DNA of 64,000 bases from Spectribacter hydrogenoxidans (GTDB taxonomy: Bacteria > Pseudomonadota > Gammaproteobacteria > Nevskiales > Salinisphaeraceae): assembly GCF_031846275.1 (NCBI RefSeq), contig NZ_JAVRIB010000013.1:50553-114552 (forward strand). Direction: 5' to 3'. Both the position numbers and the translations under genes were made by a program. Position 1 is the stretch's first letter. Every line of letters starts with the position of its first letter. Shown piece by piece: positions 39,704-48,488 of this stretch. Below the pieces are notes generated by a model. The model was given only the letters and a program-made list of their open reading frames with translations, searched no databases and had not been told where the DNA came from.

Positions 39704-42004
39704 ATGAAGCGTGTGATCAAGATTGTGCTTATCGTGATCGGCGTGCTGGTCGCGCTGATCGTGGCGGCGGCCATTGCGCTGCCTCTGCTGATCGACCCCA
39801 ACGACTATCGCGATCAGATCGGCGCGGCGGTCGAGGAAAAGACCGGCCGCGAGTTCACCATGAGCGGGGATATCTCGCTGTCGGTGTTCCCTTGGCTGGG
39901 CGTGGAGATCGGCGAATCGCGGCTGGCCAATGCGGAAGGCTTCGGTGACGAGCCGTTCGCGGAAATCGGTACGGCCGAAGTCAGTGTGCGGCTGCTGCCG
40001 CTGCTGAGCAAGCGCATCGAAGTGGGCACGGTCGGCCTCAACGGCCTGCGTCTGCGGCTGGCCCGCAACGCCGACGGCACCACCAACTGGGATGATCTGG
40101 TCGAGGCCTTCGCCAGCGAGGAGACCGAGGAAGAACCGGCACCCGAGCCGGAACCTGAGGAAGAGGGCGGGTTCGCCATCGATTCGCTGGAAGTCGGCGC
40201 GGTGGAAGTGTCCGACGCGGCCGTGACGTTCCGCGACGGGGACAAGACCTACCAACTGGCGGACGTGAGTCTTGCCACCGGCACGGTGGTTCTGGGTGAA
40301 TCGTTCCCGGTCGATCTGGGCTTTCGCTTCATCTCCGACGAACTGGGTATCGACAGCCGCACCAGCCTGTCCGCGGACGTGCTGCCGGACGTGGAAAACC
40401 AGTTCTACCGGTTGAGCGGCCTGGCGGTGGATGTCGAGGCCGAAGGCAACGCGGTGCCGGGCGGCAAGCAGACGCTGTCCCTGACTGGCAACGGCGAAGC
40501 CGATCTGTCGACGGGTCGTCTGAAGGTCACCGACCTGGCGCTGGAAGGCGCCGGCCTGAACGTGGCCGCCAATGTGGATGGCAGCAACATCATGGGCAAG
40601 CCCGCCTTCACCGGGCAGCTGACGGTGCAGTCGTTCAACCCGCGCACCGTGATGAAGAATCTGGGCATGGCCCCGCCCGCTACCAGTGACGACAGCGTGC
40701 TGACCAGCGCCGGCCTGGATACCCGGTTCGAGGCCGACCTGAACAGCGCCAGGCTCGATCAACTGCTGATCGAGATTGACGACAGCAGCCTCAAGGGCGA
40801 TGCCAGCGTGGCCGATTTCGCCAATCCGGACATCGGCTTCCAGCTGGCGCTGGACAGGATGAATGTGGACCGCTATCTGCCACCCGGTGCCGAGGGCGAC
40901 ACCGAGCAGGCGGCCGAGCCCGAGGAGCCGGCCGAGGCAGTCAGCACCCGGATCGAACTCGATCCGCTCAAGAATCTGCGGCTGGACGGCAAGGTCACGG
41001 CCGGTGATCTGACCGTATCCAATCTCAAGATCCAGGACGCAGAACTGGCGGTGACTGCGCGCGACGGAGTGCTGGACATCCAGCCGCTGGGCGCTAACCT
41101 CTACAACGGTACGCTGCGCATGCAGAGCACCGTCAACGCTGCCAGCGAGCAGCCCAGCTATGCCATCAAGGGCAAGCTCAACGGCCTGCAGCTGGGGCCG
41201 CTGGTCAAGGACCTGATCGGCAACGAAAAGATCGCGGCGCTGGCCAATCTGGATATCGATCTCACCACCACCGGCAACACGGTCGAACAGATCAAGCGAT
41301 CGCTGGATGGCTCGGTATCGTTCGAGTTCCGCGACGGCCAGTTCGCCGGGTTCGACCTGTCCCGCATCCTGACCATGGCCCGCAACAAGATTCTCGGCGG
41401 GGATAGCAGCGCGACATCCGCGGACGGCACCACGGCGTTTTCCCGGTTCGCAGCCTCGTTCTCGGTCACCGATGGCCTGCTCAAGGGCGGTGACCTGAAC
41501 CTGAACACCCCGGTGGCCAAGCTGGGCGGAGACGGCAGTTTCAACCTGGTCACCAACGACCTCGACTACACCGTCAACGCCAATGTCTCGGAGGATGTCG
41601 ACAACAAGGTGCTCAAGGAAATCGCCGGCTTCGACATTCCCATCAAGTTGACTGGCAACCTGTTCTCGCCCAGTTACTCCATCGACGTGAAGAACGCGCT
41701 CAAGGGCGTGGCGCGCCAGAAGCTCGATCAGGAGAAGGCCGAACTCAAGCAGAAGGTGGACGAGGAGAAGGCCGAACTGCGCGAGAAGGTGAACAAGGAA
41801 GTCGAAGAAGAAAAGAAGAAGCTCGGTGACAAGCTGCAGAATGAACTACGCGAAGGCCTGGGTGGCCTGTTAGGCGGCGGCAAGAAGAAGGCCGAGGAGC
41901 CAGCGGCCGAGGAGAAAACCGAGGAACCGGCGGCGCAGCCCGCCGACGAGCAACCGGCCGAGGACGCCGAGGCCGAGCAGCCAGAGGCCGAAACCGCCCA
42001 GTGA
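39704..42004 (+). CDS. AsmA-family protein
   Basis: A 766-residue AsmA-like envelope protein, inner-membrane anchored by one N-terminal helix (about 5-30) with a large periplasmic part. AsmA/TamB-class proteins are thought to shuttle phospholipids between membranes. Visible are LLIDPNDYRDQIGAAVEEKTGREFTMSGD (N-terminal AsmA signature) and the C-terminal AsmA domain containing SLDGSVSFEFRDGQFAGFDLSRIL. The last 100 residues form a Lys/Glu-rich coiled-coil segment followed by a Glu/Ala/Pro tail. I chose the ATG at 39704, which begins the membrane anchor. The stop overlaps the GTG of mutY. Confidence 0.9.
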   Translation: MKRVIKIVLIVIGVLVALIVAAAIALPLLIDPNDYRDQIGAAVEEKTGREFTMSGDISLSVFPWLGVEIGESRLANAEGFGDEPFAEIGTAEVSVRLLPLLSKRIEVGTVGLNGLRLRLARNADGTTNWDDLVEAFASEETEEEPAPEPEPEEEGGFAIDSLEVGAVEVSDAAVTFRDGDKTYQLADVSLATGTVVLGESFPVDLGFRFISDELGIDSRTSLSADVLPDVENQFYRLSGLAVDVEAEGNAVPGGKQTLSLTGNGEADLSTGRLKVTDLALEGAGLNVAANVDGSNIMGKPAFTGQLTVQSFNPRTVMKNLGMAPPATSDDSVLTSAGLDTRFEADLNSARLDQLLIEIDDSSLKGDASVADFANPDIGFQLALDRMNVDRYLPPGAEGDTEQAAEPEEPAEAVSTRIELDPLKNLRLDGKVTAGDLTVSNLKIQDAELAVTARDGVLDIQPLGANLYNGTLRMQSTVNAASEQPSYAIKGKLNGLQLGPLVKDLIGNEKIAALANLDIDLTTTGNTVEQIKRSLDGSVSFEFRDGQFAGFDLSRILTMARNKILGGDSSATSADGTTAFSRFAASFSVTDGLLKGGDLNLNTPVAKLGGDGSFNLVTNDLDYTVNANVSEDVDNKVLKEIAGFDIPIKLTGNLFSPSYSIDVKNALKGVARQKLDQEKAELKQKVDEEKAELREKVNKEVEEEKKKLGDKLQNELREGLGGLLGGGKKKAEEPAAEEKTEEPAAQPADEQPAEDAEAEQPEAETAQ

Positions 42005-43104
42005 CGCGGGCGCCACGCGCCGGAGCGGGCGGGGGCGGACAATCGCCCCCGCCCACCGAGTTTGCCCGCCGTCTGCTGGCCTGGTTCGAGCACCACGGCC
42101 GCCACGACCTGCCCTGGCAGAACCCCCGCAGCGGTTATCGCGTGTGGGTATCCGAAATCATGCTGCAGCAGACCCAGGTCGCAACCGTCGTCCCGTACTT
42201 CCGGGCGTTCATGGCGCGTTTTCCCACCGTGGCGGATCTGGCCGCGGCTGACAGCGATGCCGTCATGCAGCACTGGGCCGGACTGGGGTACTACGCCCGC
42301 GCTCGCAACCTGCATGCTGCCGCCCGGCAGGTCGTGGCCGAACACGGCGGCGAACTTCCCGCCGATCCGGCCGCCCTGCAAGCGCTGCCCGGTATCGGGC
42401 GCTCCACCGCCGGGGCCATCGCCGCCCAGGCCTTCGGCCGCCGCGCCGCCATGCTGGACGGCAACGCCAAGCGGGTGCTGGCGCGGCTGCACGCCGAACG
42501 CGGCGCCCCGGGCGAATCGGCCTGGGAAAAGCGGCTGTGGGCCCACGCCGAACACCACACTCCCCATGATCGCCTGGCCGACTATACCCAGGCCATCATG
42601 GACCTCGGCGCCACCGTCTGCGGGCGTGGCCAGCCGGCCTGCGATCGCTGCCCGGTGACGGATCTTTGCGCCGCCCGGTCCGCAGGCATCGAAGCCGAGA
42701 TCCCCGCCCCGCGCAAGCGCCGCAAGCGGCCGGTACGCCGGACCCGCATGCTGGTTCTGCGCCGCGAGGATGACCGGTTGCTGCTGCATCGCCGTCCGCC
42801 CGCCGGCATCTGGGGCGGTCTGTGGGCGCTGCCGGAACTGCCCGAGGATGCCGAACCCGCCGATTACTGTCGCCGGCAACTGGGTGTCGAGCCCTTGTCC
42901 GCTGGCGAGGAACTGACCGAAGTGCAACACGGTTTCACCCACTTCGAACTGCGCATCCGGCCACTGGCCCTGCGAGTGCGCGACGGCGCCGGTATCATGG
43001 ACGACGACCAGCAACTGGCTTGGCATCCGCGCACGCGCCCACCGGCGCTGCCCGCGCCTCTGGCCAGACTCATTCGCCAACTCCCGGGAGACGACCCCAC
43101 ATGA
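42001..43104 (+). CDS. mutY: A/G-specific adenine glycosylase MutY
   Basis: A 367-residue base-excision glycosylase that removes adenine opposite 8-oxoguanine. Visible: catalytic Glu52 in VSEIMLQQTQV, helix-hairpin-helix LPGIGRSTAGAI (129-140), catalytic Asp153 in MLDGNAKRV, the four-cysteine iron-sulfur cluster Cys207, Cys214, Cys217 and Cys223, and the C-terminal Nudix-like 8-oxoG recognition domain (about 240-350). It starts with GTG overlapping the AsmA stop, and its stop overlaps yggX by 4 bases, a translationally coupled chain. The extra 20-residue N-terminus is low in complexity. Confidence 0.95.
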   Translation: MTRAPRAGAGGGGQSPPPTEFARRLLAWFEHHGRHDLPWQNPRSGYRVWVSEIMLQQTQVATVVPYFRAFMARFPTVADLAAADSDAVMQHWAGLGYYARARNLHAAARQVVAEHGGELPADPAALQALPGIGRSTAGAIAAQAFGRRAAMLDGNAKRVLARLHAERGAPGESAWEKRLWAHAEHHTPHDRLADYTQAIMDLGATVCGRGQPACDRCPVTDLCAARSAGIEAEIPAPRKRRKRPVRRTRMLVLRREDDRLLLHRRPPAGIWGGLWALPELPEDAEPADYCRRQLGVEPLSAGEELTEVQHGFTHFELRIRPLALRVRDGAGIMDDDQQLAWHPRTRPPALPAPLARLIRQLPGDDPT

Positions 43105-43391
43105 GCCGCACCGTGCAATGCGTCAAGCTCGGCCAGGAAGCCGAGGGCCTGCCCCGCCCGCCGCTGCCCGGCGATATCGGTCAGCGTATCTACGACAACG
43201 TCTCCGCCCAGGCCTGGCAGCAGTGGCTGACCGAGCAGACTCGCCTGATCAACGAATACGGCCTGCACCTCGCGGACCCCAAGGCGCGCGAATTCCTCAC
43301 CGAGCAGATGGAAGAATACTTCTTCGGCAGTGGGGAAACCGCCGAGACCCACTGGGTGCCGCCGGAAGAGGGGGGCGGCAACAGCGAATAG
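43101..43391 (+). CDS. yggX: Oxidative damage protection / Fe(II) trafficking protein YggX
   Basis: A 96-residue YggX protein, thought to protect iron-sulfur clusters and traffic Fe(II). The N-terminus SRTVQCVKLGQEAEGLPRPPLPGDIGQRIY and the LTEQMEEYFFG end match the family. mutY-yggX is the classical gene pair, and MutY is an iron-sulfur enzyme. The ATG overlaps the mutY stop as ATGA. The C-terminus has a short extra tail PPEEGGGNSE. Confidence 0.96.
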   Translation: MSRTVQCVKLGQEAEGLPRPPLPGDIGQRIYDNVSAQAWQQWLTEQTRLINEYGLHLADPKAREFLTEQMEEYFFGSGETAETHWVPPEEGGGNSE

Positions 43392-43403
43392 CGGCCCGTC
43401 TGC

Positions 43404-43432
43404 TTGACGGGGCAGAGCCCGATCGGTTTAAT
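43404..43432 (+). promoter_or_regulatory. Sigma-70 promoter of the tRNA-Phe gene
   Basis: TTGACG (43404-43409) and TTTAAT (43427-43432) are separated by exactly 17 bases, placing the transcription start near 43439, about 33 bases before the mature tRNA. Confidence 0.7.
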
Positions 43433-43471
43433 ACCGCGCTCCGAACGGCGATGGTCATCGCCGGATACCCT

Positions 43472-43547
43472 GGCCGGGTAGCTCAGTTGGTAGAGCATGC
43501 GACTGAAAATCGCAGTGTCGGTGGTTCGATTCCGCCCCCGGCCACCA
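43472..43547 (+). tRNA. tRNA-Phe (GAA)
   Basis: A 76-base tRNA with encoded CCA (43545-43547). The acceptor stem pairs GGCCGGG with CCCGGCC. The D-arm GCTC...GAGC is present, the anticodon stem TGCGA/TCGCA encloses loop CTGAAAA with anticodon GAA at 43505-43507, and the T-arm has GTTCGATTC. A TTTTT run follows immediately. Confidence 0.97.
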
Positions 43548-43635
43548 TTTTTCCACTGCAAGTTTTGCGACCTTAGAGGCCTTCGGTGCTGAACCAAGAC
43601 CTCTCACACCACCGACACTACATGTCGGAGGTTGT

Positions 43636-43710
43636 GCGGCCCGTCCATGGGCCGCATCCTCGCTACGCGAGGACCCGCCCTCGGGGGTCCCGATTTGTTC
43701 CTGACAAATC
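43636..43710. repeat. Three consecutive hairpins downstream of tRNA-Phe
   Basis: GCGGCCC/GGGCCGC (43636-43655), TCCTCGC/GCGAGGA (43657-43673) and GATTTGT/ACAAATC (43692-43710) form three perfect stems of 7 bp each. They fill the space between the tRNA and its degenerate 3' copy. No protein is evident. Confidence 0.6.
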
Positions 43711-43740
43711 GGTCGATTCTGCCCCTGGCCACCATCTTTT
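43709..43740 (+). repeat. Degenerate duplication of the tRNA-Phe 3' end (att-like scar)
   Basis: The segment repeats the tRNA 3' part and its trailer. CGATTCTGCCCCTGGCCACC matches CGATTCCGCCCCCGGCCACC in the tRNA at all but two positions, and the following ATCTTTTCC mirrors ATTTTTCC. The upstream TCGGT also matches after a 4-base gap. Such 3'-end copies are left by integrative elements that use tRNA genes as attachment sites. No integrase lies nearby. Confidence 0.6.
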
Positions 43741-43827
43741 CCGCTTCACCCTTAGGGGCCTGAGGGCTCTTCGGCGCCGATTCATGACTTCTCATCACCG
43801 GCACGACGAGTTGCAGATCGCGGCCAG

Positions 43828-44109
43828 CTAACCAACCAGAACGATATTGCTCTCGGCTCCTTTCCGCCGCAGCGCATGCAGTTCCTGTAGGTCCGGGTCG
43901 TCGATCCAGGCGAGTGCGGACTCGCGATCCGGGAAGCTGAGCACGCCGGCGATGTCGGGCGCCGGGCGCTCGCCTTCGAGGACGGTGGGTTGCGGGGCAG
44001 CGGCTTCCACCTTGCCGCCGTGGCGGGCGAGGGCTTCGGCGGCCTTTTCGCGGTAGGCGGCCAGGGCGTCGGCGTCGGTGACGTTGAGTTGCAGCAGGGC
44101 GTAGACCAT
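43828..44109 (-). CDS. DUF1330 family small protein
   Basis: A 93-residue ferredoxin-like (dimeric alpha-beta barrel) protein. The order Y-ALLQLNVTDADALAAYREKA, HGGKVEAAA, EGERPAPDIAGVLSFPDRESALAWIDDPDLQEL matches DUF1330. The family is of unknown function. It is a lone minus-strand gene between the tRNA scar and the RNA helicase. Confidence 0.82.
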   Translation of the reverse strand: MVYALLQLNVTDADALAAYREKAAEALARHGGKVEAAAPQPTVLEGERPAPDIAGVLSFPDRESALAWIDDPDLQELHALRRKGAESNIVLVG

Positions 44110-44239
44110 GAGGGCTCCGGGGTTGTACCGCCTGGATGGCGGCGGTGCATGGGATCCCGGATGCTGACACAGCGGCCGAGGATTGAACCTACCCGGTCAG
44201 GCTGGTCGCGATGCCTCGGTGGCCATGGCCCGGGCAGCG

Positions 44240-46018
44240 CTACTCGGTCGGTCCGCGCGGCTTGGGCTTCTTCGCCTTCTTGGCCTTCTTCGGCTTGCCG
44301 GCCGCGGCCTTGGGCTTGCGCCTGGGCTTGTCGGAGGGCTGCAGGGCGGGGCTGTCGGCGCGGGAGATGGCCAGCTGCCGGTTGGCGACCCATACGGTCT
44401 TGAGATGGCGGAAGATCTCGCGCGGCATGCCGGGGGGCAATTCCACCAGGCTGTGGTCGTCGCGGATGTCGATGCGGCCGATGTGCTGGGCCTCCACGCC
44501 GGCCTCGCTGGCGATGGCACCGACGATGTTGCGGGGTTCCACGCCGTGCTCGCGGCCCACTTCGATGCGGAAGACCTCCACGCCTTCGGCTACCGGGCGG
44601 GGCTTGCCGTCCTTGCGGGCTTTGGGTTTGGGACCTGCGGCCGGCGATGGGGGACGCTCGTCACGCGGCCGGTCGACCTTGCCGGGCTTGATGAACAGCG
44701 GTTCGCTGCCCTGGGCCATGCGGGCCAGGGCAGCGGCCACGTCGATCGGATCGGCGTTTTCGCTGGCGAGGTAGTCCTCGATCAGGGCGCGGTAGTTGTC
44801 CAGTCCGCCGCCGGCCAGGGAGTCGGTGATGCGGGTGGCGAAACGCTGCTTGCGCTGTTCGTTGACTTCCTCGACGCCGGGCAGGTCCATCGCTTCGATG
44901 GGTTGTCGCGTGGCGCGTTCGATGGCCTTGAACAGGTGCTTTTCCCGCGGGGTGACGAACAGGATGGCGTCGCCCATGCGTCCGGCCCGGCCGGTGCGGC
45001 CGATGCGGTGGACGTAGGCTTCGGTATCGTGCGGGATGTCGAAGTTGATCACGTGGCTGATGCGGTCCACGTCCAGACCGCGGGCGGCCACGTCGGTGGC
45101 CACGATGATGTCCAGCTGCTTGTTCTTGAGCCGTGCCACCGTGCGTTCGCGCTGGGCCTGGGCGATATCGCCGTTCAGCGCGGCGCAGGCATGGCCGCGG
45201 GCGGCCAGGCGTTCGGCCAGGTCGTCAGTGGCCTTCTTGGTGCGGGCGAACACCAGCATGGCGTCGAAGGGTTCGGCGTCCAGCAGCCGGGTCAGGGCCT
45301 CCAGTTTGCTGGCCCCCACCGCGATCCAGTAGCGCTGCCGGATGTTGGTGGCGGTGCTGGTCTTGGACGCGATGGTGATTTCCTGCGCGTCCTTCAGATG
45401 CGTGCGGGCGATGCGCCGGATGGCCGGCGGCATGGTGGCGGAGAACAGGGCCACCTGACGCTGCGGCGGGGTCTTGCCCAGAATCCATTCGACGTCGTCG
45501 ATGAAACCCATACGCAGCATTTCGTCGGCTTCGTCGAGCACCGCCCAGCTGAGCTGGTCCAGCTTGAGGGTGCCGCGCTTGATGTGGTCCACCACCCGGC
45601 CCGGTGTGCCCACTACCACGTCCACGCCGCGTTTCAGGGCCGCCAGCTGCGGCTGGTAGCTCTGGCCGCCGTAGATCGGCAGCACGTGGAAATCGGGAAT
45701 CGCGGATGCATAGCGCTGAAACGCCTCGGCCACCTGGATGGCCAGCTCACGTGTCGGCGCCAGTACCAGCGCGCCCGGTGCCCGGCCGCCGGCCGGCAGG
45801 CGCGACAGGATGGGCAGCGCGAAGGCGGCGGTCTTGCCGGTGCCGGTCTGGGCCTGGCCCAGGATGTCCTGGCCGGCCAGCAGCGGCGGGATGGTCGCGG
45901 CCTGGATCGGCGTGGGGGTCTCGTAGCCGACCGAATCCAGCGCGCGCATCACGGCGTCGGACAGGCCAAGGTCCCGGAAGGCGACCGGGGTATCGGGATT
46001 GTTCGGGGGCGAAGTCAT
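44240..46018 (-). CDS. DEAD-box RNA helicase of the CsdA/DeaD type
   Basis: A 592-residue ATP-dependent RNA helicase probably acting in ribosome assembly and RNA turnover. Core motifs in order: PTPIQAATIPPLLAGQD (Q motif), AQTGTGKT (56-63), DEADEMLRMGF, SATMPP, and HRIGRTGRAGR. The C-terminal DbpA-like RNA-binding domain (about 490-560, VFRIEVGREHGVEPRNIVGAI) is typical of CsdA, and the tail is a Lys/Pro/Ala-rich stretch. The arrangement fits CsdA better than RhlE or RhlB. Confidence 0.93.
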   Translation of the reverse strand: MTSPPNNPDTPVAFRDLGLSDAVMRALDSVGYETPTPIQAATIPPLLAGQDILGQAQTGTGKTAAFALPILSRLPAGGRAPGALVLAPTRELAIQVAEAFQRYASAIPDFHVLPIYGGQSYQPQLAALKRGVDVVVGTPGRVVDHIKRGTLKLDQLSWAVLDEADEMLRMGFIDDVEWILGKTPPQRQVALFSATMPPAIRRIARTHLKDAQEITIASKTSTATNIRQRYWIAVGASKLEALTRLLDAEPFDAMLVFARTKKATDDLAERLAARGHACAALNGDIAQAQRERTVARLKNKQLDIIVATDVAARGLDVDRISHVINFDIPHDTEAYVHRIGRTGRAGRMGDAILFVTPREKHLFKAIERATRQPIEAMDLPGVEEVNEQRKQRFATRITDSLAGGGLDNYRALIEDYLASENADPIDVAAALARMAQGSEPLFIKPGKVDRPRDERPPSPAAGPKPKARKDGKPRPVAEGVEVFRIEVGREHGVEPRNIVGAIASEAGVEAQHIGRIDIRDDHSLVELPPGMPREIFRHLKTVWVANRQLAISRADSPALQPSDKPRRKPKAAAGKPKKAKKAKKPKPRGPTE

Positions 46019-46163
46019 GACGGGCCTGTAGCGGCGGGGCGCGCGATCGGCGCCCGGAGAATGGCCGCGACGAAAGGCGGCCTGCGGTGCATAGTTTAAT
46101 ACGAAGCCGGTATCGGCGGGGCGGAAGAATGGCTGAGCGTTCTGCGCCGACGATGAATCCGGC

Positions 46164-46736
46164 TCAATCCGCCAGTGGCACCTTCACGCTGACCGCACCC
46201 CGCAGATCGCCGGCCGCATAACCAACAGCGCGGTCGTGGGGATACTGCTCGTCCAGCATGGCGCGGATGTCCGGAGCGATTTCGTCGCGCGGGCCGTGGC
46301 AGGTCGTGCACACGGGTTGGGTGCCCAGTGCGCGCAGATGGCGGTAGTAGCGGCCGCCGGGTTCGCGCACCGTCTCGTTGCGCGTCATGCTTTCCAGCGT
46401 TTCGCCGTCGGCCTGACGCTGGCGGAATTCGGCCAGCCCCGCCTGCTCCCAGGCGTCCGGGGTGCCGAACAGCGGGTTGCGCACCCGGGTACCCACGCGG
46501 GTGACCCGCCAGCCCCGGTCCAGCGCGAGATCGAGGTAAATGCCCGGCGCCACGTCGCGGCACACGCCCACGGCGGCGGCCGGGCCGTCTTCCTTCATCG
46601 CGGTAGTCAGCGCCGTCTTGAACTCCTCGAGCATCGTGGCGACGACCTGTTCGACTTCGCGTTCGAGCGCGTTGTTATCGTCGGCACGGGCGACGGTGCA
46701 GATGATCATCAGCACGGCGGACAGCAGGATTCGCAT
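46164..46736 (-). CDS. DUF3365 c-type haem sensor-like exported protein
   Basis: A 190-residue protein with a signal peptide (MRILLSAVLMIICTVARA) and a single haem-binding CxxCH (VCTTCHG) near residue 149. The region around it (NPLFGTPDAWEQAGLAEF, REPGGRYYRHLRALGTQPVC) fits the DUF3365/Tll0287-like family of single-haem proteins. Most DUF3365 domains sense redox or gas as parts of larger sensors; here it stands alone. I chose the ATG at 46736, the start of the signal peptide. It is divergent from a FadL-like porin. Confidence 0.83.
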   Translation of the reverse strand: MRILLSAVLMIICTVARADDNNALEREVEQVVATMLEEFKTALTTAMKEDGPAAAVGVCRDVAPGIYLDLALDRGWRVTRVGTRVRNPLFGTPDAWEQAGLAEFRQRQADGETLESMTRNETVREPGGRYYRHLRALGTQPVCTTCHGPRDEIAPDIRAMLDEQYPHDRAVGYAAGDLRGAVSVKVPLAD

Positions 46737-46909
46737 GGCGGGCCGGCCTCGCTTACGGACAGGGGTACGAGTATGCGGGTGCGGAGGCCGGGTCGGCCAG
46801 CGCATCCGGGTCGCGCCCGGTGTTTTCCACCGGTAGGGTAGCCGGGAAGGCCGAGGGATCATGAGATCGGCAGCCGGTACGGCCTGCTGCGTGGCGCCAA
46901 GGGGGAATC

Positions 46910-48427
46910 ATGGACAGGCAGACGCCGGGCCGCTGTCTTGTCGCGGGGCTGCTGGTATTGCTGGTGCTGGTCGGGGGCGCGGCGCATGCCGCCAACGGCT
47001 ATTTCCTGCACGGCTACAGCGCGCAGCAGCGGGCGCTGGCCGGTGCCGGGACCGCCGGCGCGGACGATGCGTTCGCCGGGTCCATCAATCCCGCGCTGCT
47101 CGCGGACATCGACGACCGGCTGGATCTGGACCTGAGCCTGTTAGTGCCCATCGGCACGCTCAACGTCGTCAACGAGCCGGACCTGGAGCCTGTCACCGGG
47201 GCCGGGTTGTTCCAGATGAATCCGACGGACCAGGCGGGGCGCCGTTTCGGCGGCAACGAGGGGGCGAACAAGTATTTCCCGATTCCCGGCGTCGCCTTTG
47301 CCCGCCGCATCGACGAGCACTCCGCCTGGGGCGTGGCCATTTACGGCAACGGCGGCCTGAATCCGAAATTCACCCGCGGGAGCGGCGGCTTCGCCCAGGG
47401 CGATGCCACCAATCTGCTGCCGGTGGCCGAACGCTGCGAGGGCATCTTCGGTGGCGGCGGCAACATCGGCCAGCCCGGCGTGCTGGGGCTGTGCGGCAAC
47501 GGTTCCTCCACCACGCTGGTCAACCTGACCCAGCTATTCGTGGCCACCACCTACGCCCGACGGTTCGGTCGGCTGCGGGTCGGCGTCGCGCCGCTGTTCA
47601 TGGTGCAGCGGTTCGACGCCTCCGGGCTGGGGGCCTTCGCGCGGTTTTCCCAGAATCCCGACCGCGTCACCGAGAACGGCAAGGACTATTCGTTCGGCCT
47701 CGGCGTGCGGGTGGGCATGGCCTACGAGCCCACGGCCTGGCTGCGGCTCGGGGCGTCGTACCAGACGCGCACGCATGCCACCGAATTCGATAAATACCGC
47801 GGCCTGTTCGCCCGCGATGGCGCGTTCGACGTGCCCTCCAGTTTCAACGTCGGCATCGCGCTGACACCGGCACCGCGCCATCGCCTGCTGATCGACTACC
47901 AGCGCATCAACTTCAGCAACGTCGCCGCCCTGGGCAACCGGCTGCGGCCGAACCGGTTCGTCAACGGCTGCGTGCGGCCGGTGCTGCTGGGCGGGCCGGT
48001 GGATTTCGATACCTGTCTGGGCGGCGACAATGCGCCGGGCTTCGGCTGGCGCGACGTGACCATCTACAAGTTCGGTTACGAATACCGGCGCGGTAACGTG
48101 ACCTGGCGTCTCGGCTTCAGTAACAACACGCAGCCGGTACGCAACTCCGACATCCTGCTGAGTACGTTGGCATTTGCCGTCAACGAATACCACTACACCG
48201 CCGGCCTGAGCTGGCGCTTCAGCCGGTCCTGGGGCCTGGATGTGGCGCTGGCCTATTCCCCGGTCAAACGGCTGGTGGGCAAGAACCCGTTGAGCCATAT
48301 CGAGGGCGGCGTGGCGTCGATTGTCGCCGGCGGCGAGAATTTCGGGATCGACCCGCGGGATCAGGATATCCAGGGCGAGTTCTATTTCCTGGAAGCCACC
48401 ATCGGGCTGAACTGGCATTTCCGGTAA
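46910..48427 (+). CDS. FadL/OMPP1/TodX-family outer-membrane transporter
   Basis: A 505-residue outer-membrane barrel for hydrophobic compounds such as long-chain fatty acids or hydrocarbons. After the signal peptide (to about VGGAAHA) comes the family N-terminus NGYFLHGYSAQQRALAGAGTA and the following PALLADIDDRLDLDLSL. Late blocks such as WLRLGASYQTRTHATEFDKYRG are typical of FadL. A Gly-rich insertion near 165-200 includes two Cys. The barrel ends in LNWHFR, an aromatic C-terminal strand. Substrate is unknown. Confidence 0.9.
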   Translation: MDRQTPGRCLVAGLLVLLVLVGGAAHAANGYFLHGYSAQQRALAGAGTAGADDAFAGSINPALLADIDDRLDLDLSLLVPIGTLNVVNEPDLEPVTGAGLFQMNPTDQAGRRFGGNEGANKYFPIPGVAFARRIDEHSAWGVAIYGNGGLNPKFTRGSGGFAQGDATNLLPVAERCEGIFGGGGNIGQPGVLGLCGNGSSTTLVNLTQLFVATTYARRFGRLRVGVAPLFMVQRFDASGLGAFARFSQNPDRVTENGKDYSFGLGVRVGMAYEPTAWLRLGASYQTRTHATEFDKYRGLFARDGAFDVPSSFNVGIALTPAPRHRLLIDYQRINFSNVAALGNRLRPNRFVNGCVRPVLLGGPVDFDTCLGGDNAPGFGWRDVTIYKFGYEYRRGNVTWRLGFSNNTQPVRNSDILLSTLAFAVNEYHYTAGLSWRFSRSWGLDVALAYSPVKRLVGKNPLSHIEGGVASIVAGGENFGIDPRDQDIQGEFYFLEATIGLNWHFR

Positions 48428-48488
48428 CCGGCCTGCCGGCCGTTTCGTTGTAGGATTCGCTGACCCAAGCGAGCCCGAGTCACGACCC

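Noticed and set aside
43709..43740. Second tRNA gene
   Set aside because: Only the 3' end resembles tRNA-Phe; there is no D-arm or anticodon arm, so it is treated as a duplicated fragment.
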